A stretch of 45,599 bases of DNA from Gnetum montanum (taxonomy: Eukaryota > Streptophyta > Gnetopsida > Gnetales > Gnetaceae). The position numbers were made by a program, and so were the translations under genes. The notes beneath the pieces are model-generated. The model made no database searches. It was not told where the DNA came from and saw only the letters and a program-made list of their open reading frames with translations. This document shows positions 20,847-30,387 of this stretch, piece by piece. The DNA lies in contig MNCI01007586.1 of NCBI GenBank assembly GCA_015680685.1, positions 4,115-49,713 of the forward strand. The letters are read 5' to 3'. Position 1 is the first letter of the stretch. Each line of letters opens with the position of its first letter.

Positions 20847-21606
20847 GGATAAACCTTGCAGTACATGGTTTTATTTATTTTTATTTACTGCTTTCCTAGT
20901 GCGTACAAGTACAACTTGATTACGAGCATCTACGGATGTGTACGGCTAATCAAAGAATTGACTGCTTGTCGCAACGCATGAGTACGACTTAACTACGAGC
21001 ATTGGCTGCTTGGTAACCCAGTAGCGTATTCTAGGATCTGCACTTGGTAATCCCAGTGGTAGTCCAATGTGTACGGCTAGTTAAGGAATCGGCTGCTCAT
21101 CGCTAGGCTAGAACGTGTGATAAGTATGACTTAGTTACGAGCACCCACGGGTGTGTACGGCTAGCTAAGGAATCAGCTGCTTATCACACTTAAGCTAAAT
21201 AGGTGCCTCAGTACGACCACTTCGAGCACTTGCGTTACGTGTGGTGATCCCAGTAACGATTAGCGTTTGGTAACCACAGTTCCATAGTTCAGGGTGTGTC
21301 TGGTACGTGGGAACGGATGCTGACGCTAGTTAATTTAGACTTAGGACATTAGTTAGTGTTAGTTAGTTTCTCTACCCTTACCCTCATAGCTTAGGAGATA
21401 AACCGAAAAATACCAAAAAAATCACATACCTCAGACTTGCTTAACCATACACCGTGACACATACAAGCAAGCCTGGGAAGACAACGAACGATTAACCCCA
21501 AGTGTTTCTTATGGTGTTAAGGCATTTAGTCTGCGGAGTTCGACCGGATCGCGCGTGCATGCTCGTATTCGTATGGTTGAGTGTAGGGATACCTCACAAC
21601 TCATCA
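20847..21606 (+). repeat. 5'-truncated LTR, B/D family
   Basis: The sequence joins the family just after the poly(A) signal (GGATAAACCTTGCAGTACATGG) and runs to ACTCATCA at 21606. It holds three of the tandem U5 units and the hairpin at 21432-21475. U3 and TATA are missing, and no primer site follows, so it is a broken LTR remnant. Confidence 0.75.
21432..21475 (+). ncRNA. U5 hairpin, variant stem
   Basis: CAGACTTGCTT pairs with AAGCAAGCCTG. Compared with LTR B, the A-T pair in the stem has become G-C on both arms. One A-C mismatch is present near the base. Confidence 0.6.
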
Positions 21607-21890
21607 GTAGTGTAGAAGATTTTATTAACTTGATGTAATGTATGCCCTTAAAGAAAGATCAAGATAAGAATTTATTGTAATCCCTAGTAAATAATATTAT
21701 TGTGTTTAGTTTACAAAAACCTAGAATGAAGAACTATCCAATATGGATACAAATAATGAGAGTGATCCTACAAGTAAGTCAAATTTGGAATATTGTGTCA
21801 AATGCTAATTTCAAACTAGAAGATAATTAGAAAAGGTAGTAGAATGAAAAGGTACTAACAATAGACTATGACCATTCAATACAAGAGTAT
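21607..21890 (+). pseudogene. Ty1/copia gag N-terminal fragment, plus strand
   Basis: The plus strand reads MPLKKDQDKNLL, then MKNYPIWIQIMRVILQVSQIW, NIVSNANFKLEDN and NEKVLTIDYDHSIQEY. This matches the N-terminal 'NYxxWxxxMxxxLxxxxLWxxV' block of copia gag. A related segment lies on the minus strand at about 28010-28280. This fragment is therefore a second, inverted copy of the same family. Confidence 0.55.
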
Positions 21891-22101
21891 AGTACACATT
21901 TTGATTTGCATAGATTGGTATGCAATATTCATATTGATGTCTTCAATTCCCTTGTATTTGCACATAGCTTTTGTAGGAAATGTTGCTTTACTAGCATCAA
22001 TAGTGCATAAGTTCTATAATAAATTACAATTATTATATATATGTCAATAACATTTAGAATCAATATATCAAGTATGATGTTCCATCTTGGTTCTTAATGT
22101 C
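21891..22101 (-). pseudogene. Ty1/copia protease region, minus strand (weak)
   Basis: The minus-strand translation contains YIDSKCY.HIYNN, which looks like a decayed copia protease active site (xxDSGCxxHIxN) with the Gly changed to Lys. It follows the gag zinc knuckle piece (26551-27014) once element D and its ATGTC duplication are removed. The match is short, so the call is tentative. Confidence 0.35.
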
Positions 22102-22462
22102 TGATGAGTGGCGAGGTACCCCTACACTCAACCATATGAAATGAGCGTAGCACGCACGATTCGGTTAAACTTCGTAGACTAAATGCTTAACACCGCAAGG
22201 AACACTTGGGGTTAATTAATCGTTGTCTTCCCAAACTTACTTGTTGTTGTCACGGTGTATGGTTAAGTATGTCCGAGGCATATGATTTTTTTGGTATTTT
22301 CTGGTTTATCTCCTATGCTAAACGGTGAAGGGTTGAGAGACTAAAACTAACTCTGACTACAACACTAAGTCCTAGCGTCAGCATCCATTCCCACTTGCCG
22401 TACACACCCTGAACTGTGCAACTGTGGCTACCAAACGCTAATCGTTACTGGGATTACCACAC
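22102..22462 (-). repeat. 3' LTR of element D, cut by the gap
   Basis: The sequence aligns with 25641-26002 of the 5' LTR with roughly 20 differences by eye, mostly transitions. It stops at the N run inside U5. The hairpin arms (near 22232 and 22265) have two or three mismatches. Confidence 0.8.
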
Positions 22463-22745
22463 NNNNNNNNNNNNNNNNNNNNNNNNNNNNNNNNNNNNNN
22501 NNNNNNNNNNNNNNNNNNNNNNNNNNNNNNNNNNNNNNNNNNNNNNNNNNNNNNNNNNNNNNNNNNNNNNNNNNNNNNNNNNNNNNNNNNNNNNNNNNNN
22601 NNNNNNNNNNNNNNNNNNNNNNNNNNNNNNNNNNNNNNNNNNNNNNNNNNNNNNNNNNNNNNNNNNNNNNNNNNNNNNNNNNNNNNNNNNNNNNNNNNNN
22701 NNNNNNNNNNNNNNNNNNNNNNNNNNNNNNNNNNNNNNNNNNNNN
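22463..22745. other. assembly gap (283 N)
   Basis: The left edge lies in LTR U5 and the right edge in the protease coding region of the same element. By comparison with element A, about 8-9 kb should lie between these points, so the stated gap length is unlikely to be real. Confidence 0.95.
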
Positions 22746-25519
22746 AGAAAGTCAGCTGGGTAGGACCAACCACACACAGTGGTAATAACATCCTCCACCA
22801 ATCCTAAGGGAATGGTGATGGACTGATCTGCCAGCTCTAGTTGGATGTTGCTCTTCTTAAGTTGGGGCAGGTTCCAGGCTTGATACATCTCTTGTGAAAT
22901 TAAGTTGACTCTGGAACCTTAGTCAAGAAGAGCCCGATGTGGTGCATTTCCAGCGATCTACAAATAAATAAAGGGACTCCCAGGGTCAGTTAGTTTCCTA
23001 GGAAGGTGGCCTACCTTGATCAAGTCAGTTACGGTATGTGTTAACATAACCGTATGCGTTACGCCCTTTTGGACTAAAGGGTTCTCCGAAGCGTTAGTGG
23101 TTAGAGGCCTATACATGTACCCATCCACTTGTTGTTGCGAGAGTTTGTCTGGGCTCCTAGTTCTGAAAAAGGGTCTCTTCTTTGTACAATTTTCTTCAGA
23201 ACTAACACCCGGTTGGATATTTACATGCTGAATATTTACAGCTCTCGCGGTGTTACATTGCTGCGGTTGGGTAGGTAATTCCCCTTGCATTGTTGGAATA
23301 GGTTATATGGGAACCATAGGTGGAAGAGGTGCGGGTGGAGTTAAAGGATGGACTGAATGTGAGAGATCTCCCGGAGGAGAAGGAGTCCTCCTGAAGTACT
23401 CCCGAGCTTGGTAGTGACGTTGGAGGGTAGTGTGATCCATAGAGTCACCTAGAGAAACTGGCTGCTGCACATAATAACTGTAAGGATCAGGCTGCCGGTA
23501 AGGGTATTGATGTGTTGGTAGTGGCATCCCCCATGACTATAGGTATTGCCACTACTGGTGTTGTCCAATGGGCTGTGGAGGCGTTCCACTTGGATAATAT
23601 GTTAAGGGTTGGTGGAACTGCCTTGGGTTACCTTGTGGGTAAGGTAACCTTCGGGGTGTTTGCCATTGATTAAGTCTTGGATTTAATGCATACACCCCAG
23701 ACTCCTGCAAATGTGAGATAATTGGGCAACATCCCTTAGGATGGTCATAGTAGCAGACCTCACATCCACTATCATTGTCTGAATCAGAATTTACAGCCTC
23801 ATCGGAGATAGGAATTTTTCCCTTGCCCTTGTTATGTGCAGGGCTTAAGTTTCTCCGCTTCGTTTTTCCTTTGTCACTACCTTGTTCTACCTTAGACTCC
23901 TCTACGATTTTTAAGACTGTTTCTATTCTTGAGTCTAAGGAATCCCACATTTGGTCTACCTTAGCTGATACCTCGGTTGTTAACTTTTGGATAGGTAAGG
24001 TTTTTCGATTCACCAACTCTTCGAGTGGTGACTCATCCTCCTCATCACAGAATTTTACTCCCTTCTTGTGAAGGGAGGGATCGCGGTTGTATTCTTCCAC
24101 ACTTTCTCTCTTACGTAGCTCACCCTCTTCTTGCGCTACTTGTTCCAATAAACTTTCAACTTCATGGGCTCTTAGTTGGGAAAGTCTCCCTTGGGCGTAA
24201 GTCCCAAGAGTTCTTCTCGTTTCATTCCTTAGCCCATCCATGATGTGGCGAAGTTGATCCCGCTTAGCGTACCCATGGCCCGGGCAACGATGTAGTAGTG
24301 TATATTAACGGGCCATGGCAGCATCCAAGGGTTCATAAGCACCTTGTTTCCAGCCTTGGATCTTCTTACGCAAGTTGGACACCCTGGAGTACGTTTGATA
24401 TTTGTTGTTCAACAGTTCAAGCATCGTACTCCACCTCCTGATGGTTTCTGGTTCTAAGGACCGGTACCAGCTCTCTGCTTCTTTAGTGAGTGTCCTTGGG
24501 AACAACTTGAGTTTCTACCACTCATTATCTATATTTTGCAAGGCACAGGCATCGTGGAATGCCTGTAAATGATGTTGAGGATCAGTGTTGTATCCCCCTT
24601 CAAAATGTGGGATATTATTTATGTCCAAATGCTTGATCCTGTTGTCCTTTAAGTGCCTTGTGGGGATCCTAACTGCCTCTGTGATGTCTAGCATGCTTCG
24701 GGTTGTGAGTAGGGGTTCGTCATGATCATCCCTTTCATGACGTCTGTGATGTCTACATGGTGGTTTCCTACTCTCCCTACGTCCTTGCCCTTGTCCTAAC
24801 TCCTCTCGACCTTCCTGTCGAGGTCTTTCATCTTCTTTATTTTTACCCTCTCCGTTATGCTCACGGTGGCTGTGCCCAGATGTGGAAGGAGAGTGTGAAT
24901 GGTGAGATGAAGGAGAAGAGGAAGGGGATCCATCACCATGGCAATGTTTCTTACCTTCTCTTCGGCTACTTCGGCCCCGATCGTTGTAACGATCTAAGTG
25001 TCCATCCTTAGTGTGAGTGGTTGTTCCTACCATGAACAATTGGTGCTCACGGGGATCAAAGCCTGTAGCATGTACAGTTGATCGAAGGCCCTGATGCCTA
25101 ACCTCTTCACCATTGTGAGGAGGAGGAACATCATTTTCTAGAAAACCCGTTATGAGGGGTTCCTCGTCTCCTATTTCCCTAAGGACATGGGGGACCTTGC
25201 CCTTCAACAATGAATGTTGGCTCTCCTGCCTTAAGTCTCTCATACGTTGGGCATCTATGGGGTAATAATCCCTCATGTCATAATCTTTCGCAACATATTC
25301 AGCATAATAATCTTGCATGCCAATCTGTACCAAGGCATGGAAAAGCATGCGAGAGATTGATCGATCTGGGGGTAACACAATGTCACCTTGCAAATCTCTC
25401 CATCGCAGTTGTTCGTCTTGGCTGATTTTGGTTATGTGTATGTCGCTGACTGTCTTCCGTGTTATCCTTAGGTGAGTTAACCTTATGGGAAGAAGCCATT
25501 TTACTGGTGCGCTATTCAC
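22746..25519 (-). pseudogene. gag-protease of element D
   Basis: One minus-strand frame runs from 25519 to the gap. In order it has WRDLQGDIVLPPDRS, an Arg/His/Ser-rich stretch, and the capsid block (IPHFEGGYNTDPQHHLQAFH, FPRTLTKEAESWYRSLEPE). Next come a helical region (MDGLRNETRRTL, LRAHEVESLLEQVAQEEGEL), CEVCYYDHPKGCC, a Pro/Tyr/Gln-rich tail and protease LLD.GSRVNLISQEMYQAWN. Stops lie at 24515, 24305, 23552, 23537, 23303, 22958 and 22919. The likely original start, MASSHK at 25498, is in another frame, so one frameshift lies near the N-terminus. The CX2CX3HX3C cluster is an atypical zinc-knuckle spacing. Confidence 0.8.
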
Positions 25520-25620
25520 CGTTATATATGTTCTTAATTAACTAATTAACCCAAAGGTTCGTTAAGGCTCACAACGATGTGAAAGATTTCCTAATGTTCT
25601 AATTGGCGTAAAAACACTTA

Positions 25621-25639
25621 GTCCCCGGCAACGGTGCCA
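25621..25639 (-). other. primer binding site of element D, tRNA-Asp
   Basis: On the minus strand TGGCACCGTTGCCGGGGAC starts one base after the 5' LTR. It differs at one position from the complement of the plant tRNA-Asp 3' end (...CCCCGGCAACGGCGCCA). This is a feature of Athila-type elements. Confidence 0.8.
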
Positions 25640-25771
25640 ATGATGAGTGGCGAGGTACCCCTACACTCAACCATACGAAACAAGCGTAGCACGCGCAATC
25701 CGATCGAACTCCGTAGACTAAATGCCTAAACGCCGCAAGGAACACTTAGGGTTAATTAATCGTTGTCTTCC

Positions 25772-25815
25772 CAGACTTACTTGTTGTTGTCACGGTGTAT
25801 GGTTAAGTAAGTCCG
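25772..25815 (-). ncRNA. U5 hairpin of element D
   Basis: The arms, read on the plus strand, are CAGACTTACTT (25772-25782) and AAGTAAGTCCG (25805-25815). The loop on the minus strand reads AACCATACACCGTGACAA, as in LTR B. Confidence 0.6.
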
Positions 25816-26473
25816 AGGCATATGATTTTTTTGGTATTTTCTGGTTTATCTCCTATGCTAAACGATGAAGGGTTGAGGGACTAAAACTAACTTTGACTAC
25901 AGCACTAAGTCCTAGCGTCAGCATCTGTTCCCACTTGTTGTACACACCCTGAACTGTGCAACTGTGGCTACCAAACGATAATCGTTACTGGAATTACCAC
26001 ACATAATGCACGTGCTCGAAGCGGTCGTACTGAGGCACTTAACTAGCCTAAGTGTGACAAGCAGCCGATTCCTTAACTAGCCGTACACATCCGTAGATGC
26101 TCGTAATCAAGTCGTACTTGTCCCACGTTCTAGGAGGTAAGGGTGAGAGAATCTAATCACGATGAGTAGCCGATTCCTTGGCTAGCCGTACACATTCGTC
26201 AATGCTCGTAACCAAGTTGTACTCATGCTGCATTACTAGGAAAGCAATAAATAACATTAAATAAACCTATCCATGTACTGCAAGGTTTATCCACAAAGCT
26301 CATCTTTATTGCCGTACACAACTTGCGTTCAGGTACAAAGCTGCTCGAATAAAGAACCGTTCACTTGGGGGACTCCTACTGCGGGCACATGGAAAATATT
26401 CTATCTTTGGGGTGATCAATCCACCAGAGCTTCGCTACTTTACGCCTAGGATGTCAAATGAGGGGAGTGCCGC

Positions 26474-26527
26474 CTCTTATTTAAAGATTTGGCGACGGAC
26501 CGCGATATTGCGTACGCGATATCGCGG
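26474..26527 (-). promoter_or_regulatory. U3 palindromes and TATA-like box of LTR D
   Basis: CGCGATATTGCGTACGCGAT followed by ATCGCGG (26501-26527) contains two tandem copies of the palindrome CGCGATATCGCG, one with a single change. The TATA-like motif lies about 20 bases further along the minus strand. Confidence 0.6.
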
Positions 26528-26550
26528 CTTGTGCAATTCGCATCTCATCA

Positions 26551-27014
26551 ATGTCCTTGATGATTAAGACCTTATCTTACTCCATAAAGTTTACTCCATC
26601 CTTTCAATTAGCATTGCAATTATTATAACAATTATTCTTATTTCTTTGTCCTTTTTGAACTGTCTTCCTCTTAATGATCTTTCTTTGTAGTAGTAAGATT
26701 TAAGGATTTCATAAGTTGAACCAACAATCCTTGGACTTATGTTTATTTTTTCCACATATAAAACATCTCAAATTGTCTTTTTCCTTTTGGTTTTCAAATC
26801 TTTGATTTCTTAGACCATTAGATTGTTTGTTAAATTTCTTGTTCCTTCCTTGGTTGTTTCTTAGAGTATGCATAACTTGTTAGGTACTTTGAGGTCTCTC
26901 TTCTAATTCCATCTTTGTTTATTGTAATTGCAATATGGAAATAAGGGTAGCAAAGTCAAGTCTTTCTTCCACAACATCCAAGGCCTGTGCGTTTATACTT
27001 TTTGAGAAGAGATT
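26551..27014 (-). pseudogene. Ty1/copia gag C-terminal part with zinc knuckle
   Basis: The minus strand encodes LDFATLISILQLQ, KMELEERPQST and NQRFENQKEKDN, then LRCFICGKNKHKSKDCWF. The last is a perfect CX2CX4HX4C zinc knuckle as in copia gag. The reading continues from 27782 on the far side of the solo LTR and toward 22101 on the far side of element D. Scattered stops show it is inactive. Confidence 0.7.
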
Positions 27015-27786
27015 TGATGAGCCGCGATATCATGTCTTGCCTCATCTTCTATAAATAAGAGGCGGTGCCCTTTGTTTTAGGCAGTTAGACTTAGATCCTT
27101 AGCCAAACTCTTGCAATTTAGTCATTCCAGAGTTAGAATAATTCCTATGTGCCTGCAGTAGGAGTCATAGAGTGAACAGATCTTTATTCAAGCAATTTGT
27201 ACCTGAGCACACATTTGTGTACGGCAATAAAGATGAAATTTATGATAAACCTTGCAACATACAGATTAAGCTAATTAGTAATTAATTTTTGTTGAATGTT
27301 TAATGCTTTCCTAGTTAATTAATCTCTCTTTCAACCTTCAACTCTCTTAGTTAAGTACAATCAGTACGACCGCTTCGAGCATGCGTGTAGCACTTGGTAA
27401 CCCAGTAACGATTAGCGTTTGGTAACCCTAGCAGCAGTGCACTGGTTTAGGATGTGTATGGCAAGTGGGAATGGATACTAGTGTTAGGAACATTTAGAAC
27501 TTAGTTAATGAATAGTTAATGTAAGTTAGTCACTTAGTTTTCTCTCCCTTTCCTTTATTAGCATAAGACATAAAAATTATAAAACCTATAAAAATCATAT
27601 ACCTCAAGCTTACTTAACCATACAACCGTGACAATACAAGTAAGTTTGAGAAGACAACGATTGATTAACCCCGAGTGTTCCATTAAGGCACGTAAGCACT
27701 TAGTCCTTGGAGTTCGACTGGATCGTGCGTGAAACACTCATATTCGTATGGTTGAGTGTAGGGGTACCTCGCCACTCATCAAGATT
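27010..27786 (+). mobile_element. solo LTR with target duplication AGATT
   Basis: AGATT at 27010-27014 and 27782-27786 flanks a 767-bp LTR (27015-27781) with TGATGAG/CTCATCA ends. TATAAATA is at 27050, AATAAA at 27226 and the U5 hairpin at 27605-27648. It begins with GATATC-type U3 words like B and D, but its U5 resembles LTR C and lacks the tandem units. It is therefore a shorter, mixed form. It interrupts copia gag. Confidence 0.9.
27605..27648 (+). ncRNA. U5 hairpin of the 27015 LTR
   Basis: CAAGCTTACTT pairs with AAGTAAGTTTG, all Watson-Crick except one G-U type pair. LTR C has the fully paired version (19383-19393 with 19415-19425). Confidence 0.6.
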
Positions 27787-28345
27787 GAAGGAGACAACTA
27801 ATGAGTTTGTTATATCTAAAACATCTTCTTCTTCATATTTCAATTTTGAAGTTCCTGATCTCATTTCTTTTATGAAGTTGGTTAACTTTTGATCTACTTA
27901 CATTTTCATTATTTATAAATTAATTAATAAATGGTATTTTCTTTTTCTTTATTAAGGTAATTGAACATTTGATATAAGTACTCTCATATCTTGGTTGCCA
28001 TGTGTATACCATAAATTAAACTAGATACATATTTGGATCTACTTGTAATAATATACTTAGCACTATGTTATTTTGCTCATGTTTTCAATTCTTATCTAAC
28101 CTACAATAAATATTTGATATGAATTTCCATAGATGACTTGCTTGTAAAATTACTCTATTTCTCTATGTCCATGTTTAGTAATTTTTTATCATAAGTTTTT
28201 GTAAATTTGATATAGTAATCTTATTTACCAAGATTTGCAAAAGATTCTTATCTTGATCTTCCTTCAATGTCATTAATGTCATTCTTCTTCGATGATTCTT
28301 TTCCTTCATCTATTTTTTTTTACCTTCCTCCTACTCTGATACTCT
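27787..28345 (-). pseudogene. Ty1/copia 5' internal end: primer site and gag N-terminus
   Basis: On the minus strand GAGTATCAGAGTAGG (complement of 28332-28346) resembles the copia primer site TGGTATCAGAGC (initiator tRNA-Met) with decay. About 60 bases later gag starts MSLKEDQDKNLLQILVNKIT and continues through NY.TW and RVILQASHLWKFISN. It leads into the gag C-terminal piece beyond the solo LTR. This fixes the copia element as minus strand from about 28345 downward. Confidence 0.55.
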
Positions 28346-29228
28346 TTTAAAATATAATGCTTAAGGATTGTTGAAAAGGAAACATGTAAGTTATGGTCAA
28401 AATGATCTATAAATAAGTCTTTGGGATTTTGTAACAATCAATAGATGTCAAAGTAATAGAATGTCTATCTCCAAATTCTCTTCTAAACTTTTATGATCTC
28501 TTGATCATATTAGTTGTTTTGAATAGCAGCTTATGGATTGATAATGCTTACTTCTTCACACACACTTTATGACTTTCTTTAACCAACTTAAATTGACACA
28601 AAGAGTCACGGCTGACTATTACTTGACATGACTCTAACTCTTTATGAATTCGTCAAGGTTGCCAACTATTAATTCTTATAAAAGAGTAAAATGACTTGTG
28701 TCTTAACATTGTACTTAGGATTGACTTTAGTTTTACTTATAAAGAATGAATTATACTCTAATAGTTCTATCTCTTGATTTGGTATTGTTATATTGGATTT
28801 GGTTAGAGAAAATTCATTGCATTGTCATTTGGAAATTGTAATCCAATGCAGAATCCATGAATGTATGTTGGTTGGCTTAGTTTTGATTCAATGTATCCCT
28901 AATTTATAGCTCTCTCAAATCTTATTTGCAAAAATCTTGTGCTTTGGATTAATTGGAGAAAACTGTAGTTTTCAATTTGGATTCAATATATTTATTTGAC
29001 AAATTCAATTTTATTTCTTCATCTAGCATTATGATTATAATTATTTATTTTCTATGACAAAGTTTAGCTTTACATAGCCATAATAATTCTCTTGAAAAAG
29101 TTCATCTATTGGCCAATCATTATGACAATAATTATTTATATTCCTTGACAAAGTCTAGCCTAACATGTAGTTGGCCTCTTGGCAAAAATCATGTGATTTT
29201 AAGCCAAAACATCTTCTTCAATGTACTT
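28346..29228. other. unassigned AT-rich DNA, possibly the copia 5' LTR
   Basis: A copia 5' LTR would be expected here next to the primer site, but I cannot define its outer end. A loose direct repeat of about 90 bases is visible (29024-29085 and 29117-29178; TTATGACAATAATTATTTAT, then GACAAAGTCTAGCCT). No coding signal is seen. Confidence 0.35.
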
Positions 29229-29415
29229 GAAGCCTCGATGCTCATCCTGCTAAAATGTGAAGCCTCAATGCTCATCCTGCTAAAATGTGAAGCCTCAATG
29301 CTCATCCTGCTACTAAATGGGTCTTATAAGGGAGGGTAGATAATCAAAAGCCCAATCTCTATTTTAATGGGTCTTATAAGGGAGGGTAGATAATCAAAAG
29401 CCCAATCTTTATTTT
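29229..29415. repeat. two short tandem arrays: 30-bp x 2.8 and 50-bp x 2
   Basis: The 30-bp unit GAAGCCTCAATGCTCATCCT-GCTAAAATGT repeats at 29229, 29259 and 29289 (the last one partial). A 50-bp unit beginning AATGGGTCTTATAAGGG repeats at 29316 and 29366 with one mismatch. Near-identity shows recent duplication compared with the decayed surroundings. A related 22-base word is found at 32958-32979 inside the plus-strand LINE. Confidence 0.8.
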
Positions 29416-30387
29416 AAGTAGTTGTGAATATCGGCAGAATTTGTGAATATTCGCGAATTTTAAAACACTGGTCGGAACATTTTATTCGGATGGCTACCTG
29501 GTAGTATGCATGGAGCGTTATGCATTTACGGACAATAATACAAATATAGATATTGAACGATCCTCTATGTATTTCACATTTGAAACGACGTAATCCTGTC
29601 TAACAAATCTACTGTAACCTTTCTTCGTGATTGAAATCAGATAGTTGCTGTATCAATTTCAGAGACCAAATATGGCAACGATCGACCCCGGCAATCATGG
29701 GGCCGCGAAAATGTTACAGAAAAAATAATAACACTACTAGATTGCATTATTGTTCCTCAACTTCATTTGTGATCTGGAATCGCGAAGTAACAAAAATTAA
29801 TCACAAAGGATTGCGCTGAGATTCTCAGAATCGTCGACCAGCAAGCGTGAACTTTTGATTCACGACTGCCTTGGATTCCTCCTTGTCCTTTTGATTTTTA
29901 GATTTTTGGGTTTTTACTCTTTTTTTTTTTAAATTTTCTGTGATCTGTAATCTGTTCGATTTGGATTGGAATCGGGAATTTTTTATGCTCCAGCTAATTA
30001 TCTGTAATCCCACAATTGCCATGTTGGTGGTTTCTTTTGTTCTTGGGCAGCAAGTATGGGAGGGTTTGCGATTGGTCATTTATTCGCTGCAGGCGGGGTC
30101 TGATACCCTATATATATCAGTATACCCTTGCGTTTCCAGAATGTGAAACTCGGGAAAATTTGAAAGAATAAGTATCCATTTCTCTGCATTTCTCGCATTT
30201 TGTTTAAGTCTGAGTTTTAGGTTGTGGAACAAAATTTCATCATTACATAGAATCACGTTTATTTCATTCGCATTACATGAGTTCTTGGTTGCAGACATAT
30301 TGTACCAAGGAGTATTACCTGTATTCTTTTCATCAGCTGTCCTGTTTTCTGCCCTGTTTGTTTGTTTTGTATTTGTTAATTTTTTTT
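29416..30387 (+). other. non-transposon-like DNA with a possible promoter
   Basis: Base composition is more mixed here and I see no retroelement protein. ATTGG (30071-30075, an inverted CCAAT box) and CTATATATATCAG (30108 region) lie about 280-310 bases before the ATG at 30388. A pyrimidine run ending TTGGTTGCAG (30295) could be a splice acceptor. This may be the 5' side of a host gene or gene fragment; evidence is thin. Confidence 0.3.

Larger units (their letters stand above)
25641..26550 (-). repeat. 5' LTR of element D (910 bp)
   Basis: Minus-strand LTR ending ...CACTCATCA at the primer site and starting TGATGAGATGCG at 26550. It carries two tandem U5 units (26040-26230), the U5 hairpin (25772-25815, ten of eleven pairs), AATAAA (complement at about 26306) and a TATA-like TTTAAATAAG (complement 26474-26484). 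Confidence 0.85.
22097..26555 (-). mobile_element. gypsy element D, target duplication ATGTC, internal gap
   Basis: ATGTC at 22097-22101 and 26551-26555 flanks the element. Both ends show TGATGA...TCATCA. On the minus strand the order is 5' LTR (25641-26550), primer site, gag and start of protease, then a run of N, then the outer part of the 3' LTR (22102-22462). It is the best preserved gypsy copy in the window, with one long frame broken only by seven single stops. Pol, the accessory region and part of the 3' LTR are hidden or lost at the gap. Confidence 0.9.

Noticed and set aside
22416-22888. Open frames running across the N block
   Set aside because: They exist only because N codons are not read as stops. 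The flanks are LTR and protease sequence of element D.
24757-25011. Plus-strand frames overlapping gag of element D
   Set aside because: They are antisense shadows of the minus-strand gag low-complexity region.
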